Part shown: piece after piece, positions 25,140-33,151 of the stretch
Position numbering within the stretch: the stretch's first letter is position 1
How the letters are laid out: each line of letters starts with the position of its first letter
DNA from: Streptomyces umbrinus
Lineage (GTDB): Bacteria; Actinomycetota; Actinomycetes; Streptomycetales; Streptomycetaceae
NCBI RefSeq assembly: GCF_030817415.1
Contig: NZ_JAUSZI010000002.1
Span: forward strand, 4,402,001 to 4,466,000
Length of the DNA stretch: 64,000 nt
Direction of reading: 5' to 3'
The notes under the pieces: generated by a model
What the model was told of the DNA's origin: nothing
Database searches by the model: none
The model's input: only the letters and a program-made list of their open reading frames with translations
Translations under genes and position numbers: made by a program

Positions 25140-25188
25140 TCCTCAAACGCCGGAGGGGCTGATTTTCAGCCCCTCCGGCGTTTGAGGA
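25140..25188. terminator. Perfect 23-bp hairpin
   Basis: TCCTCAAACGCCGGAGGGGC (from 25140, arm ends 25162) pairs exactly with 25166-25188 around a 3-nt TTT loop. This CTCCGGCGTTTGAGGA hairpin is a second recurrent Streptomyces terminator type. It lies between the convergent folP2-like and LOG genes. Confidence 0.9.
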
Positions 25189-25275
25189 CGAGCGCGGCAG
25201 CGCGATGCGGGGGTCTGGGGGCGGCAGCCCCCAGGGACGGGACGGGTAGGGGCGGCGGGGGCGAAGAACAAGCCC

Positions 25276-26034
25276 CTACCTCCCCGCCTCCTTCGACACC
25301 AGCGCCACCGCCTCGTCCACGTCGTCCGTGAGGTGGAACAGGAGCAGGTCCTTCTCCGAGGCCTTGCCCTGGGCGATCAAGGTGTTCTTGAGCCAGTCCA
25401 CCAACCCGCCCCAGTACTCCGTACCGAAGAGGACGATCGGGAAGCGGGTGACCTTCTGGGTCTGGACGAGGGTGAGCGCCTCGAAGAGTTCGTCGAGGGT
25501 GCCGAGGCCGCCGGGCAGGACCACGAACCCCTGGGCGTACTTCACGAACATCATCTTCCGCACGAAGAAGTAGCGGAAGTTGAGGCCGATGTCGACGTAC
25601 TGGTTGAGCCCCTGCTCGAAGGGCAGCTCGATGCCGAGTCCGACGGAGATGCCCTTCGCCTCGCAGGCCCCCTTGTTGGCGGCCTCCATGGCACCGGGGC
25701 CGCCGCCGGTGATCACTGCGAAGCCCGCCTCGACCAGCCCGCGCCCGAGCGCGACCCCCGCCTCGTACTCCGGAGAGTCCGCCCGCGTCCGCGCCGAGCC
25801 GAACACACTGATCGCGGGCGGCAGTTCGGCCAGCGTGCCGAAGCCCTCGATGAACTCCGACTGGATGCGCAGCACCCGCCAGGGATCGGTGTGGACCCAG
25901 TCCGACGGCCCGCCCGCGTCCAGCAGCCGCTGGTCCGTCGTGCTCGCCTGCACCTGTCCCCGCCTGCGCAGCACGGGGCCCAGCCGCTGCTCCTCCGGTG
26001 GCCGCTTCTTGCCCTCCGGGTTGCCAGTAGCCAT
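25276..26034 (-). CDS. LOG-family (TIGR00730) nucleotide-binding protein
   Basis: 252 residues. The fold is defined by SVFGSARTRADSPEY, VITGGGPGAMEAANKGA and the signature PGGLGTLDELFEALT. LOG proteins with the PGGxGTxxE motif hydrolyse cytokinin or purine nucleoside monophosphates to the base and ribose phosphate. The M. tuberculosis homologue Rv1205 does this. The N-terminal ~60 residues are an extension not needed for the fold. The ATG at 26034 has GGAGGGAG upstream. It is 106 bp downstream of dapE, with a palindrome in the gap. Confidence 0.9.
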   Translation of the reverse strand: MATGNPEGKKRPPEEQRLGPVLRRRGQVQASTTDQRLLDAGGPSDWVHTDPWRVLRIQSEFIEGFGTLAELPPAISVFGSARTRADSPEYEAGVALGRGLVEAGFAVITGGGPGAMEAANKGACEAKGISVGLGIELPFEQGLNQYVDIGLNFRYFFVRKMMFVKYAQGFVVLPGGLGTLDELFEALTLVQTQKVTRFPIVLFGTEYWGGLVDWLKNTLIAQGKASEKDLLLFHLTDDVDEAVALVSKEAGR

Positions 26035-26071
26035 GTCCGCTCCCTCCACACGTGCGGGTCGTTCCACCCCA

Positions 26072-26085
26072 GCGTAGATCTACGC
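26072..26085. promoter_or_regulatory. Perfect 14-bp palindrome upstream of the LOG gene
   Basis: GCGTAGATCTACGC is a perfect inverted repeat centred about 44 bp before the LOG ATG. It is too short for a terminator of dapE and lies at an operator-like distance. The binding factor is unknown. Confidence 0.45.
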
Positions 26086-26140
26086 GGGTTACGGAGGGGG
26101 GACGCCGACATGTCCGCCATGAACCGCCGTCAGGTACGGG

Positions 26141-27220
26141 TCAGGCGGTCAGCCACGCCCTCAGCCGCTCCTCGCCCGCGAGGATCTTCGCGGTTTCCAC
26201 CCTTTCGTCCCGCTTGTGTGCCAAATGCGGGTTTCCGGGACCGTAGTTGACGGCCGGGACGCCCAGCGCACTGAAGCGGGAGACGTCCGTCCAGCCGTAC
26301 TTGGGCTGGGGGGTGCCCCCGACGGCCTCGATGAAGGCGGCGGCCGCGGGGTGGGAGAGGCCCGGCAGCGCCGCTCCGCTGTGGTCGTCGACCACGAACT
26401 CCTCGACGCCGCAGTCGGCGAAGACCTCGTGGACGTGGGCCAGGGCCTCGGCCTCCGTGCGGTCGGGCGCGTAGCGGAAGTTGACGGTCACCACGCACTC
26501 GTCGGGGATGACGTTGCCCGCCACCCCGCCCGAGATGCCGACGGCGTTGAGGCCCTCGCGGTACTCCAGGCCGTCGATGAACGGGTAGCGCGGCTCGTAG
26601 GCGGCGAGGCGCGCGAGGATCGGGGCGGCGGCGTGGATGGCGTTGGAGCCCATCCAGCCGCGCGCGGAGTGCGCCCGCTCGCCCTTCGTCCTCAGCAGGA
26701 CGCGCAGGGTGCCCTGGCAGCCGCCCTCCACCTGCCCGTCGGACGGCTCCAGGAGGACCGCGAAGTCGCCCTCCAGCCACTCAGGGTGCGCCTCGGACAC
26801 ATGCTTCAGCCCGTTGAGGTGTGCGGCGACCTCTTCGTTGTCGTAGAAGACGAAGGTGAGGTCGCGGTTGGGGGCCGGGACCGTGGCCGCGATCCGCAGC
26901 TGGACGGCGACGCCCGACTTCATGTCGCAGGTGCCGCAGCCCCACAGCACGCCGTCCTCGTCGAGGCGCGAGGGCACGTTGTCGGCGATCGGGACCGTGT
27001 CGATGTGGCCTGCCAGGATCACGCGCTCGGCCCGGCCCAGGTTCGTACGCGCGACGACGTTGTTGCCGTACCGCTCGACCGTCAGGTGCGGCAGGGACCG
27101 CAGCACGCCCTCGATCGCGTCCGCGAGGGGCTTCTCGGTGCCGCTCTCGGAGGGGAAGTCGACGAGCTGCGCGGTGAGCCGGGCGGCGTCCAGGACGAGG
27201 TCAAGTTGGGTGTCGGCCAT
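26141..27220 (-). CDS. dapE: Succinyl-diaminopimelate desuccinylase
   Basis: 359 residues of the M20 metallopeptidase family. The metal ligands and catalytic residues are in LAGHIDTVP, GCGTCDMKSG and VFYDNEEVAAH, followed by the dimerisation lid (KGERAHSARGWMGSNAIH) and a C-terminal His in GNPHLAHKRDE. It releases succinate from N-succinyl-L,L-diaminopimelate in lysine and peptidoglycan precursor synthesis. dapC, encoding the preceding transaminase, lies 2 kb away. I chose the ATG at 27220, because the longer frame enters the divergent gene's promoter region. Confidence 0.94.
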   Translation of the reverse strand: MADTQLDLVLDAARLTAQLVDFPSESGTEKPLADAIEGVLRSLPHLTVERYGNNVVARTNLGRAERVILAGHIDTVPIADNVPSRLDEDGVLWGCGTCDMKSGVAVQLRIAATVPAPNRDLTFVFYDNEEVAAHLNGLKHVSEAHPEWLEGDFAVLLEPSDGQVEGGCQGTLRVLLRTKGERAHSARGWMGSNAIHAAAPILARLAAYEPRYPFIDGLEYREGLNAVGISGGVAGNVIPDECVVTVNFRYAPDRTEAEALAHVHEVFADCGVEEFVVDDHSGAALPGLSHPAAAAFIEAVGGTPQPKYGWTDVSRFSALGVPAVNYGPGNPHLAHKRDERVETAKILAGEERLRAWLTA

Positions 27221-27338
27221 GCCGTCGACCCTAACGCGAGGCGGGTCCCGGCCCGGTCGGTGGCCTGATACCTCTGCCGTCACCGGCTTGTCCACAGTCC
27301 CACAGATGGCGGACAGTACTCTCCAGTACCTTGTACGC

Positions 27339-28331
27339 GTGCCAGAGCCGTCCCCCACCTCCGCCAGACCCGTACGCCGTGGCCGTCTCCTCCGCTCCGG
27401 AGCCGCCTTCGCCGTGCTGCTCGCCCTCGCCGGCTATCTCGCCGTGCAGTACCTGACAGGGAGCACCGGAGAACCGAAGTGCACGGTCGTCTCCGGCAAC
27501 GGCGACAGAGCGTCGTACGAGTTCACGGCGGAACAGGCGGTGAACGCGGCGACGATCACGGCCGTCGGCACCAACCGCGGCGTGCCCGAGCGTGCCGTCA
27601 CCATCGCCCTCGCGACGGCCCTCCAGGAGTCCGCCCTGCGCAATATCAGCCACGGCGACCGTGATTCGCTGGGCCTGTTCCAGCAGCGGCCGTCACAGGG
27701 CTGGGGCACCGAGAAGGAGATCCTGGACCCGGCATACGCGGCCGGCGAGTTCTACGAGCACCTGGAGAAGGTGCCGGACTACACGAAACTGCCGCTCACC
27801 GTCGCCGCGCAGCGCGTCCAGCGCAGCGGCTTCCCGGAGGCGTACGCGAAGCACGAGCCGGACGCCACGCTCCTCGCCGCGGCCCTGACCGGGCGCGCGG
27901 CCGCCACCTTCACCTGCGAGGGGCACCCGAGCACACCGCCCGAGGGCCCGGACGCGGTGCGTGCCGCGCTCGTACGGGACTTCGGGCGCGACGCGTTCCA
28001 GGAGACGGGCGCCGAAGTGGCCGCCACGCCCTCGCCCTCTCCGTCGGCCCCGACGGCCGTACCGTCCACCTCGTCCACCGCCCCGAACGGCGCCGGCGGC
28101 ACGCGCACCGTGACCGTGACCGTCCCGAAGACCCCGGCCGCGCAGGGCGGGGAGCGGCGGCGCGGCTGGGCCCTGGCGCACTGGGCCGTGGCCAACTCGT
28201 CGGCGCTGCACGTCGAGCGGGTCTCGTACGCGGGCCGGGCGTGGACGGCCGGAAACACCCGGAGCGAGTGGCGCGACGACTCGGGTGCGCGGAACTCCAC
28301 GGGCGAAGTCCGAATCGTCATCGGGCAGTAG
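27339..28331 (+). CDS. Membrane-anchored protein with a lysozyme-like fold
   Basis: About 330 residues. A basic N-terminus (RPVRRGRLLR), one membrane helix and an exported part follow. The latter has RAVTIALATALQESALRNI, GDRDSLGLFQQRPSQGWG and PAYAAGEFYEHL, the pattern of actinobacterial transglycosylase/lysozyme-like proteins, with a Glu in QES as candidate catalyst. A Ser/Pro/Thr-rich linker and a basic C-terminus complete it. It may act on peptidoglycan, but activity is unproven, and databases often misname this family a heavy metal transporter. The start is uncertain: GTG 27339 or ATG 27306, neither with a ribosome binding site, so a leaderless mRNA is possible. Confidence 0.78.
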   Translation: MPEPSPTSARPVRRGRLLRSGAAFAVLLALAGYLAVQYLTGSTGEPKCTVVSGNGDRASYEFTAEQAVNAATITAVGTNRGVPERAVTIALATALQESALRNISHGDRDSLGLFQQRPSQGWGTEKEILDPAYAAGEFYEHLEKVPDYTKLPLTVAAQRVQRSGFPEAYAKHEPDATLLAAALTGRAAATFTCEGHPSTPPEGPDAVRAALVRDFGRDAFQETGAEVAATPSPSPSAPTAVPSTSSTAPNGAGGTRTVTVTVPKTPAAQGGERRRGWALAHWAVANSSALHVERVSYAGRAWTAGNTRSEWRDDSGARNSTGEVRIVIGQ

Positions 28332-28694
28332 TACGGGCCTTCACCCGTTGGGGGCATGCCCGGCACGGCATGTCGACGACTCGCCGGGGATTTCCTCCGG
28401 CACTTCCCGCGCCTCTCTCGAATCCGCCAAATCCCTTGGGGTCAAAGGGCCGTAGCGATTCGGCAGACTTCCTCATCTGACGTTCTTGCCCGGGTTTCTC
28501 CACAGCCGATAATGCGACGCATTACCAACTCTTTACGTTGGACCACCGCAACCTTCGCGGACTTCGAGCGGTAGTCACTGCGTCCGAGCCCGGAACGATC
28601 AACAGCCGGTCGATCGACGGAAGACCGACAGCCAGTCGGTCAACTGCCGGGCACGGCACGACACTTCACCGTTCTCTTCCGTCAAAGGAGCATC
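28332..28694. promoter_or_regulatory. Upstream region of the secreted repeat protein, with a candidate promoter
   Basis: The 363-bp gap is relatively AT-rich. TTGCCC (28486-28491) and GATAAT (28508-28513) are 16 bp apart, a plausible housekeeping promoter. The palindrome AATGCGACGCATT (28511-28523) overlaps and follows the -10, a good operator position. The untranslated leader would be about 170 nt. No small gene was recognised. Confidence 0.45.
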
Positions 28695-29177
28695 ATGTCC
28701 CTCACCCTGACCCGCCGGATCGCCCGTGCCGCGCTGCTCGTCGCAGCGGGAGCGGCAGCCGGGGTCGGTGCGGCCGGCTCCGCGAGCGCGGCCGAACTGC
28801 CGGCCACCCCCGACCTCGGCGGGCTGACCGCGCTGGACAACGCGGGCACCACCGTCGACGGCGCCGCGCAGAACGCCACCGGGCTCGCGGGTGACGCGGG
28901 CAGCAAGGCCGTCAAGAAGGCCGTGCCGACCGCGGGCAAGACAGGCGGCAAGGCCGTCAAGAAGGCCGTGCCGACCGCGGGCAAGACAGGCGGCAAGGCC
29001 GTCAAGACCACGACTCCCGCGGCGCAGAAGACCGCCGGGGATGTCGCCGGAACCGCGGGTGACGTGCTCGGTGACGCCGCGGGGGCCACCGGTAGTGGGT
29101 TGCCGACCGATTCCGTTGCCAAGGGTGGGCTGCCTGGGGCGGAGCAGCTGCCGCTTCAGGGGCCGCCGCTCGGCTAA
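28695..29177 (+). CDS. Small secreted repeat protein
   Basis: 160 residues. It has a clear Sec signal peptide: RRIARAA, a long Ala/Gly hydrophobic core and an ASA-AELP cleavage region near residue 32. The mature protein is Ala/Gly/Thr/Lys-rich with two identical 15-residue units containing VKKAVPTAGKTGGK, then GDVAGTAGDVLGDAAG. AAAGGAGC lies six bases before the ATG. There are no catalytic motifs. The basic, flexible repeats suggest an extracellular or wall-associated protein. I recall similar Streptomyces proteins with no assigned role. Confidence 0.82.
   Translation: MSLTLTRRIARAALLVAAGAAAGVGAAGSASAAELPATPDLGGLTALDNAGTTVDGAAQNATGLAGDAGSKAVKKAVPTAGKTGGKAVKKAVPTAGKTGGKAVKTTTPAAQKTAGDVAGTAGDVLGDAAGATGSGLPTDSVAKGGLPGAEQLPLQGPPLG
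28905..28994 (+). repeat. Two identical 45-bp tandem units within the secreted protein gene
   Basis: The units at 28905-28949 and 28950-28994 are base-for-base identical, and a third partial copy (12 bp) follows. The period is a multiple of three, so the reading frame is kept. Identity at silent sites points to a recent duplication or ongoing length variation. Confidence 0.9.
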
Positions 29178-29196
29178 GCCCCCCGGGGGCTGTACG

Positions 29197-29233
29197 GCGA
29201 AGGGGTCCAGGGAGTCTCCCTGGACCCCTTCGC
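29197..29233 (+). terminator. Perfect 17-bp hairpin after the secreted protein gene
   Basis: GCGAAGGGGTCCAGGGA (29197-29213) and its complement (29217-29233) flank a GTC loop and are followed by TTGT. It begins 20 bp after the stop. Confidence 0.9.
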
Positions 29234-29274
29234 TTGTGCCCGGTGGGTGGGTGCGGGTGCGCTGTGGCTGATCG

Positions 29275-29293
29275 CGCAGTTCCCTCCGCCCCT
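29275..29293 (+). repeat. Dispersed GC-rich element, copy 10 (diverged)
   Basis: CGCAGTTCCCTCCGCCCCT has one inserted T and one lost C relative to the core, is preceded by GTGGCTGATCG, and reaches the dapC stop codon. Confidence 0.7.
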
Positions 29294-30392
29294 AAAGGGG
29301 CGCCAGGCGGTTTACCGCCGCCTGAACCCGTTCGTCTGTTGCCGTCAGTGCCACGCGGACGAACTTGTCGCCCGCCGGGCCGTAGAAGTCGCCCGGCGCC
29401 ACCAGGATGCCGAGGTCGGCGAGGTGGGCCACTGTGTCCCAGCAGGGTTCGTCCCTGGTGGCCCAGAGGTAGAGGCTGGCCTCGCTGTGTTCGATGCGGA
29501 AGCCGTGGGTCAGGAGGGCGTCGCGGAGGGCGGTGCGGCGGGCCGTGTAGCGGGCGCGCTGTTCGTGGACGTGGGTGTCGTCCGAGAGGGCGGCGACCGT
29601 CGCGGCCTGGGTGGGCGCGGAGGTCATCATGCCGCCGTGCTTGCGGATCTGGAGGAGGTCGCCGAGGACCGCGGAGTCACCGGCCAGGAACGCCGAGCGG
29701 TAGCCCGCCAGATTCGACCGCTTCGAGAGCGAGTGGACCGACACGATCCCCTCGTACGAGCCGCCGCACACGTCGGGGTGCAGGACCGAGACCGGGTCGG
29801 CCTCCCAGCCCAGCTCGATGTAGCACTCGTCGGAGAAGACGAGGATGCCGTGCTCGCGCGCCCAGGCCACGATCCGGGTGAGCTCCGGGAGGGAGAGCAC
29901 CCGGCCCGTCGGGTTCGACGGGGAGTTGAGCCACAGCAGCTCGAGGCCGGTGGGGTCCAGGTCCGTGGGGTCCTCGTACGCCACGTGGTCCGCGCGGGCC
30001 AGGCGCGCGCCGACCTCGTACGTCGGGTACGCCAGGCGCGGGTAGGCGACCCGGTCGCCGGGGCCGAGGCCCAGCTGCGTCGGCAGCCAGGCCACCAGCT
30101 CCTTGGAGCCGACCACCGGCAGGACGTTGCGGTGAGTGAAGTCCCGTGCGCCCAGCCGTCGCTCGCACCAGCCCACCAGGGCGTCCCGCAGCTCCGGCGT
30201 GCCCCACACCGTGGGATAGCCGGGCGAGTCGGCGGCCGCGACCAGGGCTTTCTGGATCAGGTCGGGCACCGGGTCGACCGGGGTGCCGACGGACAGGTCG
30301 ACGATGCCGCCCGGGTGAGCGGCGGCCGTCGCCTTGAAGGGCTCCAGCTTGTCCCAGGGGAACGTGGGAAGCCGGTCGGAGACTGCGGACAC
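29292..30392 (-). CDS. dapC: Succinyldiaminopimelate transaminase
   Basis: 366 residues, fold-type I PLP aminotransferase. Landmarks are VDLSVGTPVDPVP near the start, LNSPSNPTG, FSDECYIELGW and the PLP Lys in SVHSLSKRSNLAGYR. It converts N-succinyl-2-amino-6-ketopimelate to N-succinyl-diaminopimelate, the step before DapE. The start is GTG 30392 (VSAVSDRLPTFPW). It is 170 bp downstream of fdxA with a hairpin between, so largely independent of it. Adjacent fdxA and dapC also occur in M. tuberculosis. Confidence 0.93.
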   Translation of the reverse strand: MSAVSDRLPTFPWDKLEPFKATAAAHPGGIVDLSVGTPVDPVPDLIQKALVAAADSPGYPTVWGTPELRDALVGWCERRLGARDFTHRNVLPVVGSKELVAWLPTQLGLGPGDRVAYPRLAYPTYEVGARLARADHVAYEDPTDLDPTGLELLWLNSPSNPTGRVLSLPELTRIVAWAREHGILVFSDECYIELGWEADPVSVLHPDVCGGSYEGIVSVHSLSKRSNLAGYRSAFLAGDSAVLGDLLQIRKHGGMMTSAPTQAATVAALSDDTHVHEQRARYTARRTALRDALLTHGFRIEHSEASLYLWATRDEPCWDTVAHLADLGILVAPGDFYGPAGDKFVRVALTATDERVQAAVNRLAPL

Positions 30393-30457
30393 GGGTTCTG
30401 GCTCACTTTCTCGTACGGACGGGGGCGTCCGTACGGACGGGTGGCATGTACGGCAAA

Positions 30458-30500
30458 CGCCTCGGTCCCGTACGGCGGCAGGCCGTACGGGACCGAGGCG
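30458..30500 (-). terminator. Perfect 19-bp hairpin between fdxA and dapC
   Basis: CGCCTCGGTCCCGTACGGC (30458-30476) pairs with 30482-30500 around a 5-nt loop. It lies about 60 bp after the fdxA stop on the minus strand. Confidence 0.85.
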
Positions 30501-30562
30501 GCGCTTCTACCGCCGGGCGGGGCCCCAGCGTCGCTGGGCGGGGCCCCCGGCGTACGTACCGC

Positions 30563-30883
30563 TTACTGGTTCTGCGGCGGCAGCGCTGCGACGAAGGGGT
30601 GGTCGCGCTCGATGAGTCCCAGCTTGCTGGCACCGCCGGGCGAGCCGAGCTCGTCGAAGAACTCGACGTTCGCCTTGTAGTAGTCCTTCCACTCCTCAGG
30701 AGTGTCGTCTTCGTAGAAGATCGCCTCGACCGGGCAGACCGGCTCACAGGCACCACAGTCGACGCATTCGTCCGGGTGGATGTACAAGGACCGGGAGCCC
30801 TCGTAGATGCAGTCGACCGGGCACTCCTCGATGCACGCCTTGTCCTTGACGTCGACACAAGGCTGCGCGATGACGTAGGTCAC
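30563..30883 (-). CDS. fdxA: 7Fe ferredoxin (FdxA/FdxC type)
   Basis: 106 residues. The N-terminal half has CVDVKDKACIEECPVDCIYEG and CVDCGACEPVCPVEAI, the cysteine pattern for one [3Fe-4S] and one [4Fe-4S] cluster. The C-terminal ~45-residue extension is typical of actinobacterial FdxA. It is a cytoplasmic electron carrier, partner unknown. A TTCGGA-N17-GATACT promoter candidate reads toward it. Confidence 0.95.
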   Translation of the reverse strand: MTYVIAQPCVDVKDKACIEECPVDCIYEGSRSLYIHPDECVDCGACEPVCPVEAIFYEDDTPEEWKDYYKANVEFFDELGSPGGASKLGLIERDHPFVAALPPQNQ

Positions 30884-30975
30884 GCTGTCGTTCCTCCTCG
30901 ATAGGGCGCTGGCGAGCCGTCTTCAGGCTCCGCCACCTGGCGCGCGGGAGCGCGGCGTCGTCGATGCCCGCACCT

Positions 30976-31004
30976 AGTATCTCCGTTCTTGGGCATGATC
31001 CGAA
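30976..31004 (-). promoter_or_regulatory. Candidate fdxA promoter
   Basis: On the minus strand, TTCGGA (31004-30999) and GATACT (30981-30976) are 17 bp apart, leaving an untranslated leader of roughly 85 nt before fdxA. The divergent GNAT gene shares the region. Confidence 0.4.
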
Positions 31005-31024
31005 CAGGAGGGTTGGACTGAGCT

Positions 31025-32128
31025 GTGGAATTCTCCGCACACTTCCGTCTCGAAGTCCGTGTTACCCCCGCTGACGTGGGGAAACGTGTCTCGGTACGAC
31101 GGTTGCGCGAAGACCCTCCTGAGGGTGAGAAGTTCACCGACACGGTTGGCGTTCTCACATCATGGGACGACGGTGTGCTGCTGATCACACGACGGTCCGG
31201 GGAGAGCGTCCGTATTCCGGAATCGGCGCTGGTGGCGGGCAAGGTCGTACCGTCCGCGCCGGCCCGGCGAAGGGGCCCGGCGGCCTCGTACGAGGAGCTG
31301 GCACGGGTCGCCGCCCGGGCCTGGCAGCCGGTCGAGCGGGAGCGGCTCGGCGAGTGGGAGCTGCGGGCCGCCGCGGGATTCACCCGGCGGGCCAACTCGG
31401 TGCTGCCGATCGGCGACCCCGGCGTTCCGCTGGACGACGCGCTGTCGCTCGTACGGGAGTGGTACGCGGCCCGGGAGCTGCCCGCGTACGTGCAGACCGC
31501 GACCGGAGCCGCGGGCACGCAGGAGCTGCTGTGCGCGGAGCTGGAGGCGCGGGGGTGGGAGCGCGAGGTGACCGCGGAGATGTGGATCGGCGCGCTGGCA
31601 CCGATCGGTGATCTCCCGGACCCCGGACCGGACCGGACCGTCGTGCTGGCGCGCGAGGCGGACGAGGCGTGGCTCGGCCGCTACCAGCGCAAGGGCGTGA
31701 GCGAAGTGGCTCTGGAGGTGCTGGGCAGCGGGCCCTCGGTGTGGTTCGCGACCGTGCCGGGCGCCGAGCCGGGCATACCCGCGGCGATCGGCCGCTGTGT
31801 GATCGACGGGCGCTGGGCCGGGTTCGCGGCGGTGGAGGTCGATCCGTCCCTGCGCCGCCAGGGTCTCGCCACCACGGTCATGACGGCCCTGGCCCGCCGG
31901 GCGCTGTCCGAGGGCGCCTCGGCGGCATGGCTCCAGGTGGAGGCCGACAACGCGGGCGCCCGGGCCCTGTACGCGGGCATGGGCTTCGCGGCGCATCACG
32001 CGTACCACCACTATCGCGGGACCCAGGCAACGGGCGGCGGGAGCTCCACGGGCGCCGACGAACAGGTCGGCCACGGTTCCGGCGGCGACATTCGTGGCGG
32101 AGCCACAGAGCGGTATCGATCGGTGTGA
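31025..32128 (+). CDS. GNAT acetyltransferase with N-terminal SH3-like domain (Rv0428c-like)
   Basis: 367 residues from GTG 31025. The first ~75 residues (GKRVSVRRLRE, VGVLTSWDDGVLLITRRSGESVRIPESALV) look like a small SH3-type barrel. A linker with a tract of polar residues follows, then a GNAT domain with VEVDPSLRRQGLATTVMTAL (acetyl-CoA loop RRQGLA) and VEADNAGARALYAGMGF. M. tuberculosis Rv0428c combines similar domains. It acetylates an unknown amine or protein. AGGAGGG lies 13 bases upstream, further than usual, but a TGA between them excludes earlier starts. Confidence 0.83.
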   Translation: MEFSAHFRLEVRVTPADVGKRVSVRRLREDPPEGEKFTDTVGVLTSWDDGVLLITRRSGESVRIPESALVAGKVVPSAPARRRGPAASYEELARVAARAWQPVERERLGEWELRAAAGFTRRANSVLPIGDPGVPLDDALSLVREWYAARELPAYVQTATGAAGTQELLCAELEARGWEREVTAEMWIGALAPIGDLPDPGPDRTVVLAREADEAWLGRYQRKGVSEVALEVLGSGPSVWFATVPGAEPGIPAAIGRCVIDGRWAGFAAVEVDPSLRRQGLATTVMTALARRALSEGASAAWLQVEADNAGARALYAGMGFAAHHAYHHYRGTQATGGGSSTGADEQVGHGSGGDIRGGATERYRSV

Positions 32129-32145
32129 AAGGGCACGAGGCAGCT

Positions 32146-32997
32146 ATGCGTCCTCTTCATCCTCCCGGGCCCGAGCGGAGTGCCGAGTGGCGGCGGCGGT
32201 TCGGCGACGAGGCGCGGGCCGAGCGGCCCGATCTGTCGGCGTTGTGTCTGCTGGTGGGCGCCCAGGCGGACGGGGAGCTGGACGAGGCCGGGATCGACGC
32301 GGCGCAGATCGAGCTGGACCGGCTGGCCGGGGAGCTGCCGTTCCGGCCCGGCGGGCCGCGGTCCTGGGCCGCGGCGCTCGCCGAGCACCTCGGCGGCCGC
32401 TGCGGGTTCCGGGGTACGCCCGGTGACTATCAGCGGCTGGACTCCTCGCTGCTGCACGAGGTGCTGCGGCGGCGGCGCGGGCTGCCCATCCTGCTCTCGG
32501 TAGTGTGGATGGAGGTCGCGAGGCGGGCCGGGGCTCCCGTGTACGGGGTTGCTCTGCCGGGGCACTTCGTCGTGGGGTTCGGGCCGCCGGAGCAGCAGGT
32601 TCTCGTCGATCCCTTCGACGGGGGCCGGGTGCTGACCGGGACCGATGCGGAGTTGCTCGTCGCCGGGGCGACGGGGGCGCCGCTGGATCCTTCGATGCTG
32701 TCGCCCGCGGATCCGCTGGACGTCGCGCTGCGCATCCTGAACAACGTCCGTGCCTGGGCCGCCGCCCGGCCGGAGCGCTCCGATGTCGCGCTCTGGGCCG
32801 TCGAGCTTTCCCTGCTGCTGCCCTCCCATCCTGCTCGGCTTCGGTACGACCGGGCGCAACTGCTCGTTGAGCGGGGGGACTTTCTCACGGGGGCGACGGA
32901 ACTCGATGCGTACGCGGAGGTTGTGGCCGCCGTTGATGAGCCTGCGGCCGATCGGGTTCGGCGGCAGGCTCGGGCCGCGCGGGCCATGCTCAACTGA
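32146..32997 (+). CDS. SirB1 / transglutaminase-like family protein
   Basis: 283 residues from ATG 32146, with GAGG six bases upstream. The transglutaminase-like core is HLGGRCGFRGTPGDYQRLDSSLLHEVLRRRRGLPILLSVVWMEVARRAG, then VALPGHFVVGFG and VDPFDGG, with His and Asp candidates. In this family the usual active-site Cys is often missing, and the Cys in GGRCGF is not clearly at that position, so catalysis is doubtful. A C-terminal TPR-like helical part follows (LRYDRAQLLVERGDFLTGATELDAY). It lies 17 bp after the GNAT gene and is probably cotranscribed. Confidence 0.82.
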   Translation: MRPLHPPGPERSAEWRRRFGDEARAERPDLSALCLLVGAQADGELDEAGIDAAQIELDRLAGELPFRPGGPRSWAAALAEHLGGRCGFRGTPGDYQRLDSSLLHEVLRRRRGLPILLSVVWMEVARRAGAPVYGVALPGHFVVGFGPPEQQVLVDPFDGGRVLTGTDAELLVAGATGAPLDPSMLSPADPLDVALRILNNVRAWAAARPERSDVALWAVELSLLLPSHPARLRYDRAQLLVERGDFLTGATELDAYAEVVAAVDEPAADRVRRQARAARAMLN

Positions 32998-33058
32998 GGC
33001 TCGCGGATCATTCACCCAGGCGCCGTAGGGCTGTTGTTGTAGCGCGGCTGCGGGTGCG

Positions 33059-33150
33059 TTGTGGCTTGTCGCGCCCCGCGGCGGAGCCGCAAATGTCACA
33101 GCCCCGCGCCCCTACGGGGCGCCCCTGAAGGGGCGGCCCCTTGGCGGGGC
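33059..33150. repeat. Degenerate GC-rich element, copy 11, with short inverted repeats
   Basis: GTTGTGGCTTGTCGCG is followed by an interruption and then CCCGCGCCCCTACGGGGCGCCCCTGAAGGGGCGGCCCC, so the core is broken by about 30 bp. Nested hairpins (GGGGC/GCCCC) could terminate both convergent transcripts. Confidence 0.6.
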
Positions 33151-33151
33151 C

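Noticed and set aside
25276..26034. LOG protein considered as a lysine decarboxylase
   Set aside because: The PGGxGTxxE motif marks LOG phosphoribohydrolases. The old lysine decarboxylase label is a known misannotation.
28905..28994. 45-bp repeat considered as a mobile or regulatory repeat
   Set aside because: It lies in frame within a secreted protein gene and encodes a clean 15-residue duplication.
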